Positions 1 to 11,982 of a stretch of 64,000 nt of DNA are shown piece by piece (the stretch's first letter is position 1; every line of letters begins with the position of its first letter). The translations under genes were made by a program, and so were the position numbers. The notes beneath the pieces are model-generated. The model saw only the letters and a program-made list of their open reading frames with translations. It did not search any database and was not told where the DNA came from. This DNA comes from Cinnamomum chago (lineage: Eukaryota; Streptophyta; Magnoliopsida; Laurales; Lauraceae), in assembly GCA_038049695.1 (NCBI GenBank), contig CP142456.1:74795422-74859421 (forward strand). Reading direction: 5' to 3'.

Positions 1-303
1 ATGAATGTCAATGGTAATGCCAAAGAAGTAGAAGACGACTCTGTTGATGTGGATGCTAAGATGTGGGATAACTGCAAGATTGCTGACAAGGACCTGTCGC
101 CTGAAAGGGATGCTGAACCAGAATCACTTGAAGATGAATCGGACTCAAAGATTGATGGTGATAGCTTTGATCGGATAAATGTATTGTCATCGGAGACTAT
201 GGACAATGGTGGAAGCTCTCCATCAAAGCAACAGCATAAAAAAAAGAAGCCATTGTTACGGAAGTTCGGGAACCTGCTGAGGAAGAAGAACAACCCAAAG
301 TAG
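1..303 (+). CDS. 3' terminal exon of a WEB-family-like (DUF827) protein, partial
   Basis: The reading frame is open from the first base to TAG at 301-303, giving the last 100 residues of a protein whose upstream exons lie outside the window; the ATG at base 1 is probably internal. The piece is acidic and low in complexity for about 75 residues (many D, E and S), then ends in a strongly basic tail of the form KKKKPLLRKFGNLLRKK. Plant WEB-family coiled-coil proteins, linked to chloroplast movement, characteristically end in such an acidic stretch followed by a Lys/Arg-rich 'LLRKFGxLLKKK' tail, which is why I favour that family. The coiled coil itself is not in view, so the assignment rests on the tail only. 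Confidence 0.55.
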   Translation: MNVNGNAKEVEDDSVDVDAKMWDNCKIADKDLSPERDAEPESLEDESDSKIDGDSFDRINVLSSETMDNGGSSPSKQQHKKKKPLLRKFGNLLRKKNNPK

Positions 304-2925
304 CACTAGTCAAACTTCAGGTATTCACTGTTGTCTTTGTCGATCGTTGTGTTCTGTGTGGTTGTGGTTTGAGCATTCGAATTGTGTTCATGTTTTCTGT
401 TGCTTGCTATGATTTTTGCATGTACCCCCTTTTCAATTGTAGCAATTCAGAGATGTTTATAAGAGTATCTGCTTTCATTCTAGGGGTCCTGTCCTATCAG
501 CTTTGGGGATCATTCTTTTTTGCCTTGTATAATTGCATGCTCTTTAATTTGAGGTCATTTACTTCTATGAATGGCTATAAGTTTTCTTTCCAGATGTTAT
601 TCTCTCTTCAGTGAACGTTGGTCTCAGAAGCATTTGATTTCACTAAGACCTAGTGAAATACTGCCCTTTCAACAAGACTGATATTATTTACATGGCTAAC
701 AGTGCTGCAAGCTGTGACACGGGTGCCGCAAGATCTGTACTACAGACTTTACCATAGCTGTCAATTTTGTTTTGGACACTATTTCGGTTTGACTCCGGAT
801 TGAAACATTTGGGCTGGTCAGCATTTTGGAGTTTTGTTTCTAAGAAATATTTACATTTTGAGAATACAAACATATTTAAAATATATATTGAAAGAACAGA
901 GTAGGCCAATATACTAGTAAACTAAATCCCAATAATATAAACTATATAAATCTGAGATTTTGGGAGAGCTAGCCTTGACCTTTTGCCTTAATGGATGTCA
1001 TTTCAATATAATTGGAATTAAAAATAAAAAAAACATTTGCAAGGAATTTGGCCGATATTAAGAATTTTTGCCTCTTTTGGTTCAAGGACTTAAAAACTAA
1101 AATGAAGATTTTGAGTGAACGAGCTAAATATTGGACCTAATATTTTATGAGGGGTTGTTCAGTTTGGGCACTAACCAAACCAAATAGTTTCGGTCTATGC
1201 AGCCTAAACGAACTGAATTTGACCACTATGGACTACACTTGAATTTGACCACTATGGACTACACTTGACTAACGGACGCGCGCATCTTTATCCCAGAATA
1301 AAATGTAAGGTCACCATTTGAAGAAGTCAACTTCAATCTATCCACCGTTCTGTAACCAAAAAGAATACTCCGACCTGAGTGATATTTGGGCTACTTACAA
1401 GTCGTTGCAACCCATGGGATAGGGTTCATCCAATTCTCTACCTTGGCAAGAAGTGAACCCAGATTTAAGATATCTTTCCACCTACATGCATGAGGACCTA
1501 CAGTAGTGATAATCTTCTTCTTCTGACAACTCATCTCATTCAAGTGTACCTTGCATTAAATTTACATGCCAGGAATCAGGATGCTCCCATTCATTAACTT
1601 CTCCAATGAGCTATTAAATGGGGCTCAGTTGAGAGACACCTTTTCTGTTCAAACTAAAGCTGTACAGTTGGTGCAGAAAAAATCTAAGTTGTGCATCTGG
1701 TATGCCTCATCTCAAATTGGTCCATGCCCTAATATCTCTCTTTCCTGTGGTCCCAGCTGCCTATTTGGTTGCTAGCCTCAGCTACCCACATTTCAGGATA
1801 ATACAAATCAAATGTGTTGGATCACCAGAACCATAAATGGGTTCTGCGGGCAAGCACTGAATAAGAAGGGGAGGTGGGTGATGGTGAAATTTGGTATGAG
1901 AGTGATGGGTGCTCTTAAAATTCAAAATTTCTCCAAATGTTAAGTTTTGTTACTATCAAGGCAGTTAAAAGGCCTTGTGCTGTTCCTCCTATGTTTTCAT
2001 GTGGTTGAGCAGTATTTATTTAGGTTGGTCAGTGTTTGCAATTTACATCTTTGCAAATGACAGTTACAGATATCTATCCACCCCAACCTGCAGGTGCAAT
2101 ATATGGCTGTTCTCCTGTTACACCACACCAGCCTGCACTATAGTGGTTAGGAGTGGATAAACACAACCGCACATGCGCAAAAGCAAAAAATAGATGCAAT
2201 TGAGATATATATATTTTTTTTTGACATGCAATTGAGTTAATGGTGTACATTTGCGTATATTACTTATAATTTGAGTGCATAATGTAAATTGCATTCATTA
2301 GAGGGATAAGATACTTCATTCTTCTGACCTTTTATATGTGGAAAAACTGTAATGTGTTATCAACTTCAGTTCAATCAGGTGAGTTGAAGATCCATATGAT
2401 GACAATAGTTGATGTCAATTTCTGCCTTAATTGCAGGGCTAAGAGAGATGGCCATGATCAAATTATTGACAACTGTGGAAGAGGGTATTTTGGTCTTTGT
2501 CAATATCTTTTATACATTTGGAATCTCTGTATCCCAGTTGCCCTTTTTTACTTGCACACCTGAAGAGTCAAGAGAGGACTTACTATTGACGGATTTACCC
2601 ATTGATTAGATTAGGAAGGGAAAAAGGAATGTGGTCCAGGGCCTCTAGGCCCCTTTGGATCATGGGTCTCCAAAAATGAATCGGGTCTGATTCTGCTACG
2701 TTGGCCCACCAAACCCGACATAGCATCCACGTCGCCCTAACAGTCAAATTTTAGCTCTATTGTTGCAAACAATGAAAGAATTGTTTTCATTCCCTTTTAT
2801 TGGTTAGGATATTCATTGGTTCAAATCTAAATTACAAATAGTGAATGCATCTAAAGGGGTGCACATTATGATTAATATTAGGCTAATTGCACACTTGCAT
2901 TTGTATGTGCTCACTTAGATGCATG

Positions 2926-2930
<5 letters not shown>
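304..2930. other. Intergenic and 3' flank, no gene seen
   Basis: Begins with the 3' untranslated region of the gene ending at 303. A spliced 3' UTR is possible (CAG/gtattc near 320 and a TTGTAG near 440) but not provable. The rest is AT-rich with only short unrelated open frames. An 18-bp unit (ttgaccactatggactac) is directly repeated near 1217-1255. Confidence 0.5.

Positions 2931-3005
<75 letters not shown>
2931..3005. repeat. (GA)n microsatellite
   Basis: An uninterrupted GA dinucleotide array of about 37 units. Confidence 0.97.
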
Positions 3006-3008
<3 letters not shown>

Positions 3009-4868
3009 AAGAAGGGTATGTGGTGGGTAGGGGTCAGCCAAATCTCACTTTGTTTAGATCATCCTAATTCTTGGTTGTAGGGCTTCAAATTAATGACCTT
3101 ATAACTGTGTCTTTTATTGTGACACCATCCAATGGTAGATAGTAGTTGGAAGCTTCAAATTGAGATAGAGTGTCAATTCAAATGAGAAGGCGCATGTGGG
3201 AGGGTTTGGAAGGATTATAGGTGGGCCACTATTAATAGGATATTTGCTGTTGTTTGGAATGATCATGGAAGGAAGCACCCTTCAATATCATATTTGTTTG
3301 GACATGAGAATTGAGAGATGTAACTGAGGAAGTAGCAGCACATGGGGGACTAAAGTATTGACCCCAACTACCTTAAATTTGTAAATACAAGACACGAGGG
3401 CGTTTAAGACACCATGTTAAAATACAACTCATCCACTGCGCATGTGCCATAATACATACAGCACATGGTGGATGGAAAATCTTAAAATGATCATTCTTGT
3501 TGGAGAATTGTAAGAATGTCTCACTTGTTTGAAATGTACAGTGACTACAGTCATACTCATAATAAATTGGACACAGTGCTATGATGTTTGACGGTAATGG
3601 CCTTCGATATTTTTCATGGCCTTAGATTAGTCTATTACTATTAGCACTGTCTAAAGACCTGATTTTGCTCCGGTTAGATTTGAAATCTTATCACACCTGA
3701 TGGGTTATAGGCCTTACAAAATTTACCATGTGTTCTATTTGAAAAAGCATTAGAATCCATTATATGTACAAATCACTAATAAAGTAGATTTGGGCTAATC
3801 TTAGACCTCCAATAAAAATACCCATGTACTATCACTCCATAGCTAGCGGTTAAATTGCTATTCACTCTTAGACACAAGAATCAAAATCATGAAACATTAT
3901 ATTTTATGAGGCCAAACCTTCAACGCATATTCATAAATATAATGATCCAAAGAGTCCATTGATTTTGATGGGTTGTATGTTGGATGTGCAATGGAGCAAA
4001 AGTAAAACGCTCTTGATTTTTTAAAATCTCGAAGATGACTAATCTTATAAGTGCATATGAGTTCAATTCAAAGGCTAGCAGATCAGTATCATATTGTCAT
4101 GCGTGCCAATCTACTAAGCAATATTCACAAGAGGGTTGGGTTGATGAAGGTGAGTCCCACTGTACTGGAAAAAGAATTTGAGCTTTGAAAATGGCCCACC
4201 TGTTCCAAATTCTCTTGTCTTAATGGCTCATGTCGACTTGGATGAGTGTTTGTCCCGTTTTGATAATTTTGAGTGGGACTGGGAGGAGAGATGTCCTCTT
4301 CTTGGGAAGTGGCTGCAACAGCTGCAAAAGCCACGCTCCCACATGGAATGTCCCGTCTCCCTCTTATCTTTCTCTCTCATTTCACAACCAATGTAAATGA
4401 AAGATGCCCCCCACTTTTATTTTCACATTGCTTCCAACATAAGGCTTCGATATTCCTGTTGCTTGGTACTGGATGAAGTTCATGCACCCATCGATTTCAC
4501 AATTTGGGTTGGACCTACTTGGGTACAAGTCTTGTTCTTCAAGACCTGAGTTAAAAGATAACATGTGGGGTCACAGACTTTTAAGCACAAAGCAACACAG
4601 AAGGTAACATATAGAGTAACTGAAGAAGTTGATTTGCTCCCACATACATGACCAAGTTGCAAACATGACAGTCTGTGACAAACATGACAGATCTAGCAAC
4701 AAGGTTAAGTGTTAAAAATCATTGTTAGAGGACTCTCTATATATTATCATCATAAGGTTTTTCTATCTCTATTCCCGGCCTATCATCTTAAGGGGAACTA
4801 TGCTGGATTAGCTACATAAATTCTATTTCTTTGTTCAATTCTATCCTACTGATCCAATAGTTTGTGGA

Positions 4869-4871
<3 letters not shown>
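3006..4871. other. Intergenic, no gene seen
   Basis: Only short open frames without family resemblance; no transposon termini recognised. Confidence 0.5.
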
Positions 4872-4958
<87 letters not shown>

Positions 4959-4963
4959 CACAA
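4872..4963. repeat. Compound microsatellite (CT)n-(TA)n-(CA)n
   Basis: A CT array at about 4872-4903 runs directly into a TA array to 4948 and then a short CA array. Compound arrays of this kind are prone to length change. Confidence 0.95.
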
Positions 4964-6158
4964 AGTGGATCTCTTAAAAATACTAATAAATCATTGGCTA
5001 ATAGATAGGGGCAGAAACTCCCATTTTGAGTTAGGGGAGTTTTTGAGAATTTTTCCTATATTATATATATAAGTACTTTATTTTAAGTTAAATAAGTTTT
5101 TTTTTATTTAGAGAGAAAATGGTAAGTTTGTCTAATTATCAAGTGTAGATAAGGTGAACTTAGTGTGTTCTCTCATCTACATCTATTTTGTCTTTCTTTC
5201 TCCTCTTTTTAGAAACTTGTTTGTGAATCTTCTACCATTCTATATATAATACAATTTTTGACAGTGTGATCATTCAGTCTTGGACATTTTGCCACTAAAG
5301 ATTAACATGAGAGATAGTTGTTATGATTAATATCCTCTAGGTAGGATGAAAAAATGCATTATATATTATTATTATTTTGAAACGTTTATCTTCAAACAAG
5401 TGAGCTTTGGAAATATTCTTTGGAATAATGAGCTTGAAGAATCAAGTCAAACAAAGAGGATCTTTGTTAAAGGGGTTGAAGAACTGCTATTATGATTCTT
5501 GATCGCCCCACTGTTACTGGACCATGCTCCAATAATCCAGCATTAACCCATGTGGTATAGGGGGTCAAATGTTCACAGGAAAGGTGGCTGTGTCCAAATA
5601 TGTTGAGACTTGGGACTTAGGGCTAATCACCGGAATGCTATGTACCCAATTGGGCTTCTTATAGCCCATTTGGTCTCAATTGCAAATTGGGTTGGGCTTC
5701 TCACTCAAGATATCTGGTAATTGGATCAGGTTGTGCCCTGCAGATTCCACTGTTATCAAACTAGCATATAACATAATTTAAAAACTGAAACAATACTGAT
5801 TCAACTCAACAAATTTGGTGACTCACTGAGCTGAGTTGACTCAGGCAAGTACTTACAAATCCACAGAGTTTCTGCACCATGGTATAGACATTTATTATAT
5901 TGCTATATGGGCTATGAAAGAGTGACATGAAAGTTCATGTGAGCCACACTTCGGCCTGATTAATGATAAACAGGTGGACCTGGACTTTGGAAAACTTGGC
6001 CTTTTGAGACATCTGTCTTATTTTGTTTGTTTGTTTTTTTTTTTTTTTTTTTTGGTAAAAGAGTCTTATCTTGTTAGGTCCGCTGAAATTGTACTTTTGA
6101 TGTTCAATCCGATGTGATCAGTCAAATACGGTATGCTTGCAGTTGCATGGCCCGTGGG
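4964..6158. other. Intergenic, no gene seen
   Basis: AT-rich spacer with a T homopolymer near 6027-6053. No coding potential recognised. Confidence 0.5.
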
Positions 6159-6558
6159 TAGGGATCTAAACGGGTTGGTTCTGATCTGGGTAGGGATGAT
6201 CCAGACTCGGAACCATTTATGAGAAGAAGGAAATGGCATCAGTACCGATTTCTTTGTTACGGAAATAGAACCGTTGATGAAAATATGAGATCAGAATCGG
6301 AACCGTTTCTTAGTTATAGATTCAGAACCATTAATGAGAATATGGAACCAATATCAGAACCAATTTCATATATGTGACAAGTCCGGGTCCATGGGTCGGA
6401 ACCAAGGTGGAACTGGACCTAGACCCGTTTAGATCACGGGCCCAAAAAGGAATCCAGATCCGTTTATTTATTGGGGCCTAAATAAGCACCCAAATCCAAG
6501 TTTTTAACGAGTCGGAACCTCTGGGTAATCGAAGAATCAGGGACCGATTTACATCCTG
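6159..6558. mobile_element. Possible hAT-type MITE
   Basis: Left end reads TAGGGATCTAAACGG; the right end, reverse-complemented, reads CAGGATGTAAATCGGT, a degenerate inverted pair. The inside is filled with repeats of 'gaaccg/cggttc' type on both strands, as in the better-defined hAT element at 11983-12982. I could not find a matching 8-bp target duplication, so the call is tentative. Confidence 0.4.
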
Positions 6559-7483
6559 ACAGTGGAAAACATACAAACTTGTGGGGCCTTTTTACTCTAA
6601 CAAAACCAGACCCAACTCCTCTAACCCAAGCCCAACCCATCCCAGAATTGCTTTAAAATACACCATTGGCAGTACTAATTGCCAAGGTTACATGTTATGT
6701 CCCACAGGCTCTATTTCCAAGTCCAATAGGGGGTACAAGTAGGCTGGATGCCGCTTATGCTCATTCCTGATCTGGTGCTAAATAGCTGAACAACTTCACC
6801 TACAGTTGGCCCAGCTCACTAAACCAAGAAGTGGGCTAACGATGTCAAATCTGCCAAAGAAAGGTAGTCGGATTGGCAGGATTTTAAGGCAATAAAAATG
6901 TGACCATTTCATAGCCTCTCATTTGTATTCTAAGACCATTCATTTCATTGGTCTAGATCAGACATCTAAAAATTGTTGCTAACCTTATCCTTTACACGTG
7001 GCTGGATTCCAAAATTTATCCGGTCTTCTGTACCCAGTTATAGCTTAATGGTGAGGCACCTTCCTTCTTCAGAAACAATAAAACTGTAGCATAAGGGTAA
7101 GTGGCGGTTGTGTTATGGGGTGCGCATGGGCATATAGCCCATAGGTATTTATCAGAGCAGATAAATTAATTAATTAATAAATAATATTTTGTATTATGTC
7201 TAGTAAACCATAAATTTTTTGCCACAATTCATAATTTATAGCTTCCATGAGCTAAATGGGTTTTTTTTTTTCTATTTGATGTCTGCATGATGGGGGTGCC
7301 CTGAAACTGAGGTGGTCTCCATTTTCCATTTTTATAGGGAGGAGACCTCTCAAAAACTTCAGATTGGGACATCTACATTGAATCATGAATGTTCCCGCCG
7401 GAGTAAGTTCTACACTGATAAATAGCTCCGCGTGTGTGTTGGTTGGGGGGGGGGGGGGGGGGAATTTAACTAACAACCAAAGG
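6559..7483. other. Intergenic with an 18-G homopolymer
   Basis: No gene seen. Contains a run of 18 G at 7445-7462 just before the solo LTR. Confidence 0.6.
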
Positions 7484-9450
7484 TGTAACACCTCAATATC
7501 CGGGCGCCTCGAATCTCGAGACGCTACGAGAAAGTACCCAAGAGATGTGGAAAATCCAATAATATAATCAAGTGTGAATCTCATATAAGCAAGTAAATGG
7601 ACAAAATCCTATAATTTTAGTTCACTTAAGGAATTATAAGGTACTTTCCGTAATTAAACTAACTATTCAATCCTAGGCTGACACGGCCAGCTATAAGAAA
7701 AGGAGAGAATAGAGATCTAAGTGTCAGACGCCTCTCAATGCACCAACTGCATTAATTTCTGAACCCCGCGGCAACGGATCAGCCGCCAAGCAATTCTACC
7801 AATCAAAGAAAGCGGAAGAGAAGATACCTGAAAACACCAAGTATTGGGTCAGGCTCGATGAGCCAGGCAAATAGGCATGTTTAAATGGCAATACATTATA
7901 TTAATAAATAGAGAAGAAGACCATACCTGATCCCAGCTGTACCTGTGTGATTAGTATATCAAAAGTAATATAGACTAACAGAGTGCAACGGAAAACAGTG
8001 TGGACAGTGTGGAGTGTAGTGCATGAACGAAAATCAAGATATTTATATAACAGATGTTTGATACGGCATATTTGGTAAATAAGAGAAGTCATCATCATTA
8101 AGACATCATATAAATCATATAAGCACATCAGAGTCACAAGTAGCATAGATACCCTGAGGAAGTAACCTTACCATATACATAACCATCATATCTAGATTCA
8201 ATCGTAACAATGTCGACAGTCAAAGACAATAAACAATGGCATCCACAATACATAATAATCATACATACAATATACATCCATAAGAGCATATAAAGGTACG
8301 TCCACAGTTGAAGTACAAGGGACGTGAGGGGTCAGAGCCAGCTCATCGATGTTGTCCCGACAACTGTTGATGGACATTAGCCATGAGGGTCATAGCCACC
8401 CATCGCTACCGTCACATCGAATAGGAGCGTAGAAGAGTCTATCAATGTCCATAGCCACTGTCAAGTCTCAACCATTGGTCTTACGGGCTAGCTCTACCTC
8501 ATCACTCATCCATAGCCACGGCCAAGTCTCAGTCATTGGTCTTACGTACTAGATCATCATCAACATCCATCCACATGTACTCGGTCCGAATACCAGCGGT
8601 CTAGGTACCCGATCACCATCGGTACCTAATGTACTCAACTACATCTCAATCACTCAATACTCAATATTAATGTCCATGCCGGCATCATAACCCTCAACAG
8701 ACCAATTGTACATCCATAAATCATACAGATCACTAGGTGGGGGTACTCCGAACTGGATAGCCTTGTTGTGCTTAATATGAGAAGATAATAGTCAAGGGTA
8801 CGGGGCACGGAGTTCGAGTATAGTTAATCCATCATTGTGATTCTCAACAGCTAATAATGCATACCCTTATAAACTCCACTTCTCTATACGTTTAATTAGT
8901 ATTATCTCATTATACAGTCTATTTATCAGTATCTACCGTTAAGTTCTTAATATTACAGGTCAGGAATTCAAGTGTCATGTCCCGACATATCATCCAGTAT
9001 GGACTGTAATAATAGATCAGAGCTTAAGTGCAATGCCCTGATTTATAATATCTCTCGAAGCCTACATCCAAGGATCGGATCTACCAGCTAGCCTTAGTGT
9101 TCGTTGCCAAGTACCACATATCACAAATAAATCGATGATCGCTGCCCCTCTCTTCAGGTCCAGGGTCCCACTTCACCTAAGACAATGATCACGGAGTCTC
9201 AGATGCTTATTAAGTATCATTGGTGCTCCTGTAGGTATTTAGCATTATAAGACATCCATAACCATTGAATCGGATTCTGTTTACAACCCAAGACTCTACT
9301 TAAGTGGCTACACGGGTCAAGGTTAAGCCCGACCCTTGACTCGTGTCTAGCGTATCCAAAACAGTCCAAATGAAAGGTCAACGGGGCCCACACATGGTCA
9401 AATCATAAGAGGATCCAAATCTGGGAAAATGGTCATCTGCAGTGTACCAG

Positions 9451-9733
9451 GTCGACATCATGGTCCTCGGGTCAACCTGTTACGCTGTAGGGGTGGACAG
9501 CTAACTGGGAGATAGGAAAACACTGTTTGTAGTGTCCCCGGTCGACCTGGAGGGTCCCCCGGTCGACCGGGTAAACTACGGGAATTTCCACAAACAATTG
9601 GCGGGTGGGGGATATTGCAGTGTGGCCGGTCGACCGAGCCTCTTGGGCGGTCAACCGGGTACACTGTATCAGGTACCCTGAGACCATTTTCTACTCCCAG
9701 TTGAAAAGAAAGTCCCTTGTGTGCCCGGTCGAC
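9451..9733. repeat. Cluster of GTCGAC palindromes inside the solo LTR
   Basis: GTCGAC occurs at 9451, 9541, 9562, 9629 and 9728, most within the longer palindromic context cGGTCGACCg, interleaved with GGTCAACC/GGTTGACC-like variants. Spacing is irregular (21-99 bp), so this is a decayed palindromic cluster and not a clean tandem array. Confidence 0.8.
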
Positions 9734-10346
9734 ATCCTGGGTGACCAGGTCAACCGGGTACACACGAAATCTATATTTTCAACATCTTGCCCTTTTCCAT
9801 TTTCCATTAAAACTACATCAAATGGATCCCAGATCTTCACCAAACACTTCCAAACATCAAACACATTTCCCTCATCATGATCTTATCACAAATGGGCCAT
9901 TGATCTTCCAAATGGGGAATTCACATCCATCAATGGCCAATAATACATAATAAAAGGCATAATACTTGCCTAATTAGGAAGAAATCTCCTCAAATAGCTT
10001 GGGCTCCACTCCAATAGCTCTAAGATCACACCAATAGCTGAATCTACGATCTCTAAACCCATTCCCAAAGAGAGAAATGCATAAGAAATGGAACTTTAAG
10101 AGAAAGAGCTATACTACAAGGGAATTGGAAAGAGTGAATGAGGATTACCTTTACTTGGAGAGGAAAGGGAGATCTAGGAGATGAGATGAGCTCCTTAGCT
10201 TGTATATGGCTAGATGTAAATGAGGCCCTTGCTTCTAGTAATTGGAGGGCTAAGATTTAGAGAGAGGAATCCTATTCTTTAACTTAGAGGGAGAGAGAGA
10301 TGGGAGGGAATTGTAGTGAAATGAGAGGAAGAGATAAGAGGGGTTT

Positions 10347-10354
10347 CTTTTATA
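10347..10354 (-). promoter_or_regulatory. Putative TATA box of the solo LTR
   Basis: On the minus strand the sequence reads CCCTATAAAAGAAACC about 640 bp inside the LTR's right end. It is followed by a long C/T-rich stretch typical of a plant 5' leader. Confidence 0.5.
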
Positions 10355-11154
10355 GGGGTTGGTTGGATTATAGTCCAAAATGCACTCTCTTGCCGGTGTA
10401 AGTTTATGATAAGGATGAGGGTATTTAGGGAATGTTAAAATGGAATGACCAAAGGGTCCTTGGTTGCTAATAGAAATAAAGGATAAAGACTAGGGTAGTT
10501 TAGGTATTCACATGTAATGACTAAAGTATCCTCAAATGAGTGATTGTGAATAAAGGAGCCTAAGAGCAATAAAGGTATGCTATTTATTATGACAAAAGTG
10601 CTCATGTTTACTTGGTAGAGAATAAATGAGCCAAGGTCATTTATGATATTGAGATTTCCAAAAAGGAGGGAAAGGGTGTAGTAAGAAGGACTAGAGTACT
10701 TTCATATGATAAATGGGCTAATGGGTTAGGCCATAAGTAGTTGGGTCATTTTAAGATAAATTGCACATCTCTAAGGGAAACACATCTATAATTAGGATTA
10801 CAACTAAGGCCTCTAATTGGTTAATTAATTCAAAGAAAAGTACTATTAATCTCACAAGGGTCTCAATCCTATAAACTAAGCGTAATTAATGGGAAATTAC
10901 TAACTTCTCATACTAATCGCCTATTAAATAGGATAACCTATGGTTGGTTTGGTCAAATTGGGTCCCACTAGGTATTCTTAGGAACGGGTCATTACAAAAG
11001 GATGTTTCTTGAATGTCACAGAAGCAGAGGGACTTGTTTGTAATTATGTATCATTAGATATAAAATTTTTGTCTATTTCTGTATCATTAGATATAAATTT
11101 TTTGTCTCATTTTCGAAATAGGACATAAAAATTTAAATATTTTAAAAAGGTATA

Positions 11155-11755
11155 AAAGTTTGGAAGCCACTATTTACACAACCCGACTTGCTCATCCCAC
11201 ATCCTTTTTTTTTTTTTCAAAAAACTTGGCACTCTAGTGGGAAATCCACAAACTACACTACTCTCTCTCCCTACTCGCTGCCAACCTCCGTCGGCTGCCT
11301 CTACGGCTCTACCTCTCTCCCTCTCTCTTTCTCTCCCCCTCCCCCTCCCCCTCCCGTTCTCCTTCTCCCTGTCTCCCTCCCTCTCCTTCTCCCTGCTCAC
11401 CGTCCCTCTCCCTACCGTTCGGCTATTGTTCGATCCTGAGTGGTTGAATAATAGGGAGAGGGAGAGGACTGCCTGCGGAGGTGGGCGAGGTCAAGAGGCA
11501 GACAGAGGTGGGTGGCGAGCAAGGACAACGATAGAGACAGGGAGAGGGAGAGGGCTAGGTGCCGACGGAGGAGGGGGCGAGCACAGAGAGGAAGGTGGGC
11601 GGCGAGTAGGGACAGGGAAAAAGAGGGAAGAAGAGGGAGATGAGTAGTTTAAAAATTCCCAACGGGGTACCAAGCTTTTGAAAGAAAAAAAAAACATATG
11701 GAATGAGCAAGTGGAGTTATGTCAATAGCAACTCTCAAAAGTTTCTCACAAATCT
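11155..11755. repeat. Large imperfect foldback (inverted repeat), CT-rich arm and AG-rich arm
   Basis: The left half (about 11155-11430) and the reverse complement of the right half (about 11450-11755) align over most of their length. Both begin with a 'tttg..ag..actattkacayaac..cacttgctcat' block, then a T run, 'aaa.cttgg', and a long CCCTCTC-type stretch. Arms are about 70-75% alike by eye, with the centre near 11440. This could be a foldback transposon or a long-TIR MITE. Open frames of 76-136 codons here are low-complexity by-products of the purine/pyrimidine bias. Confidence 0.7.
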
Positions 11756-11982
11756 CTCAATCAAGTCCTCTTCGTAAAATCTTTTTTAAGAAATAAGAAA
11801 ATCACCCTTCCCTTTGACATGCAGTTACTTTTTTTAAATATGAGCAAAAAATCTTAAACCTTTTGAGAATTCTTCTTTATTAAAATAGTCATAACTATCA
11901 GTCAAAAAGGACTTTTTTTAATGTTCCAGAAGAAGAAGAGGAGTTTATTTATAATTACCTTCAGTGTAGAAATACTTATAAT

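Larger units (their letters stand above)
7484..10996 (-). mobile_element. Large (3.5 kb) solo LTR, probably Ty3/gypsy
   Basis: The block starts TGTAACACC and ends GGGTCATTACA, giving the inverted ends TGTAA/TTACA common to a class of long plant gypsy LTRs. It is flanked by a perfect 5-bp direct repeat AAAGG (7479-7483 and 10997-11001), the size expected from LTR-retrotransposon integrase. No gag-pol coding, primer-binding site or polypurine tract is seen inside, so it is best read as a solo LTR left by recombination between two LTRs. Orientation is taken as minus because a TATA box and a pyrimidine-rich leader lie near the right end on that strand. It holds a cluster of GTCGAC palindromes and a duplicated 'catagccac(g/c)gycaagtctca' unit near 8450-8550. 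An alternative is a non-coding non-autonomous element. Confidence 0.75.

Noticed and set aside
11188..11697. Open frames of 68-136 codons on both strands
   Set aside because: Low-complexity Ser/Leu/Pro and Arg/Gly/Glu translations of a CT/AG foldback.
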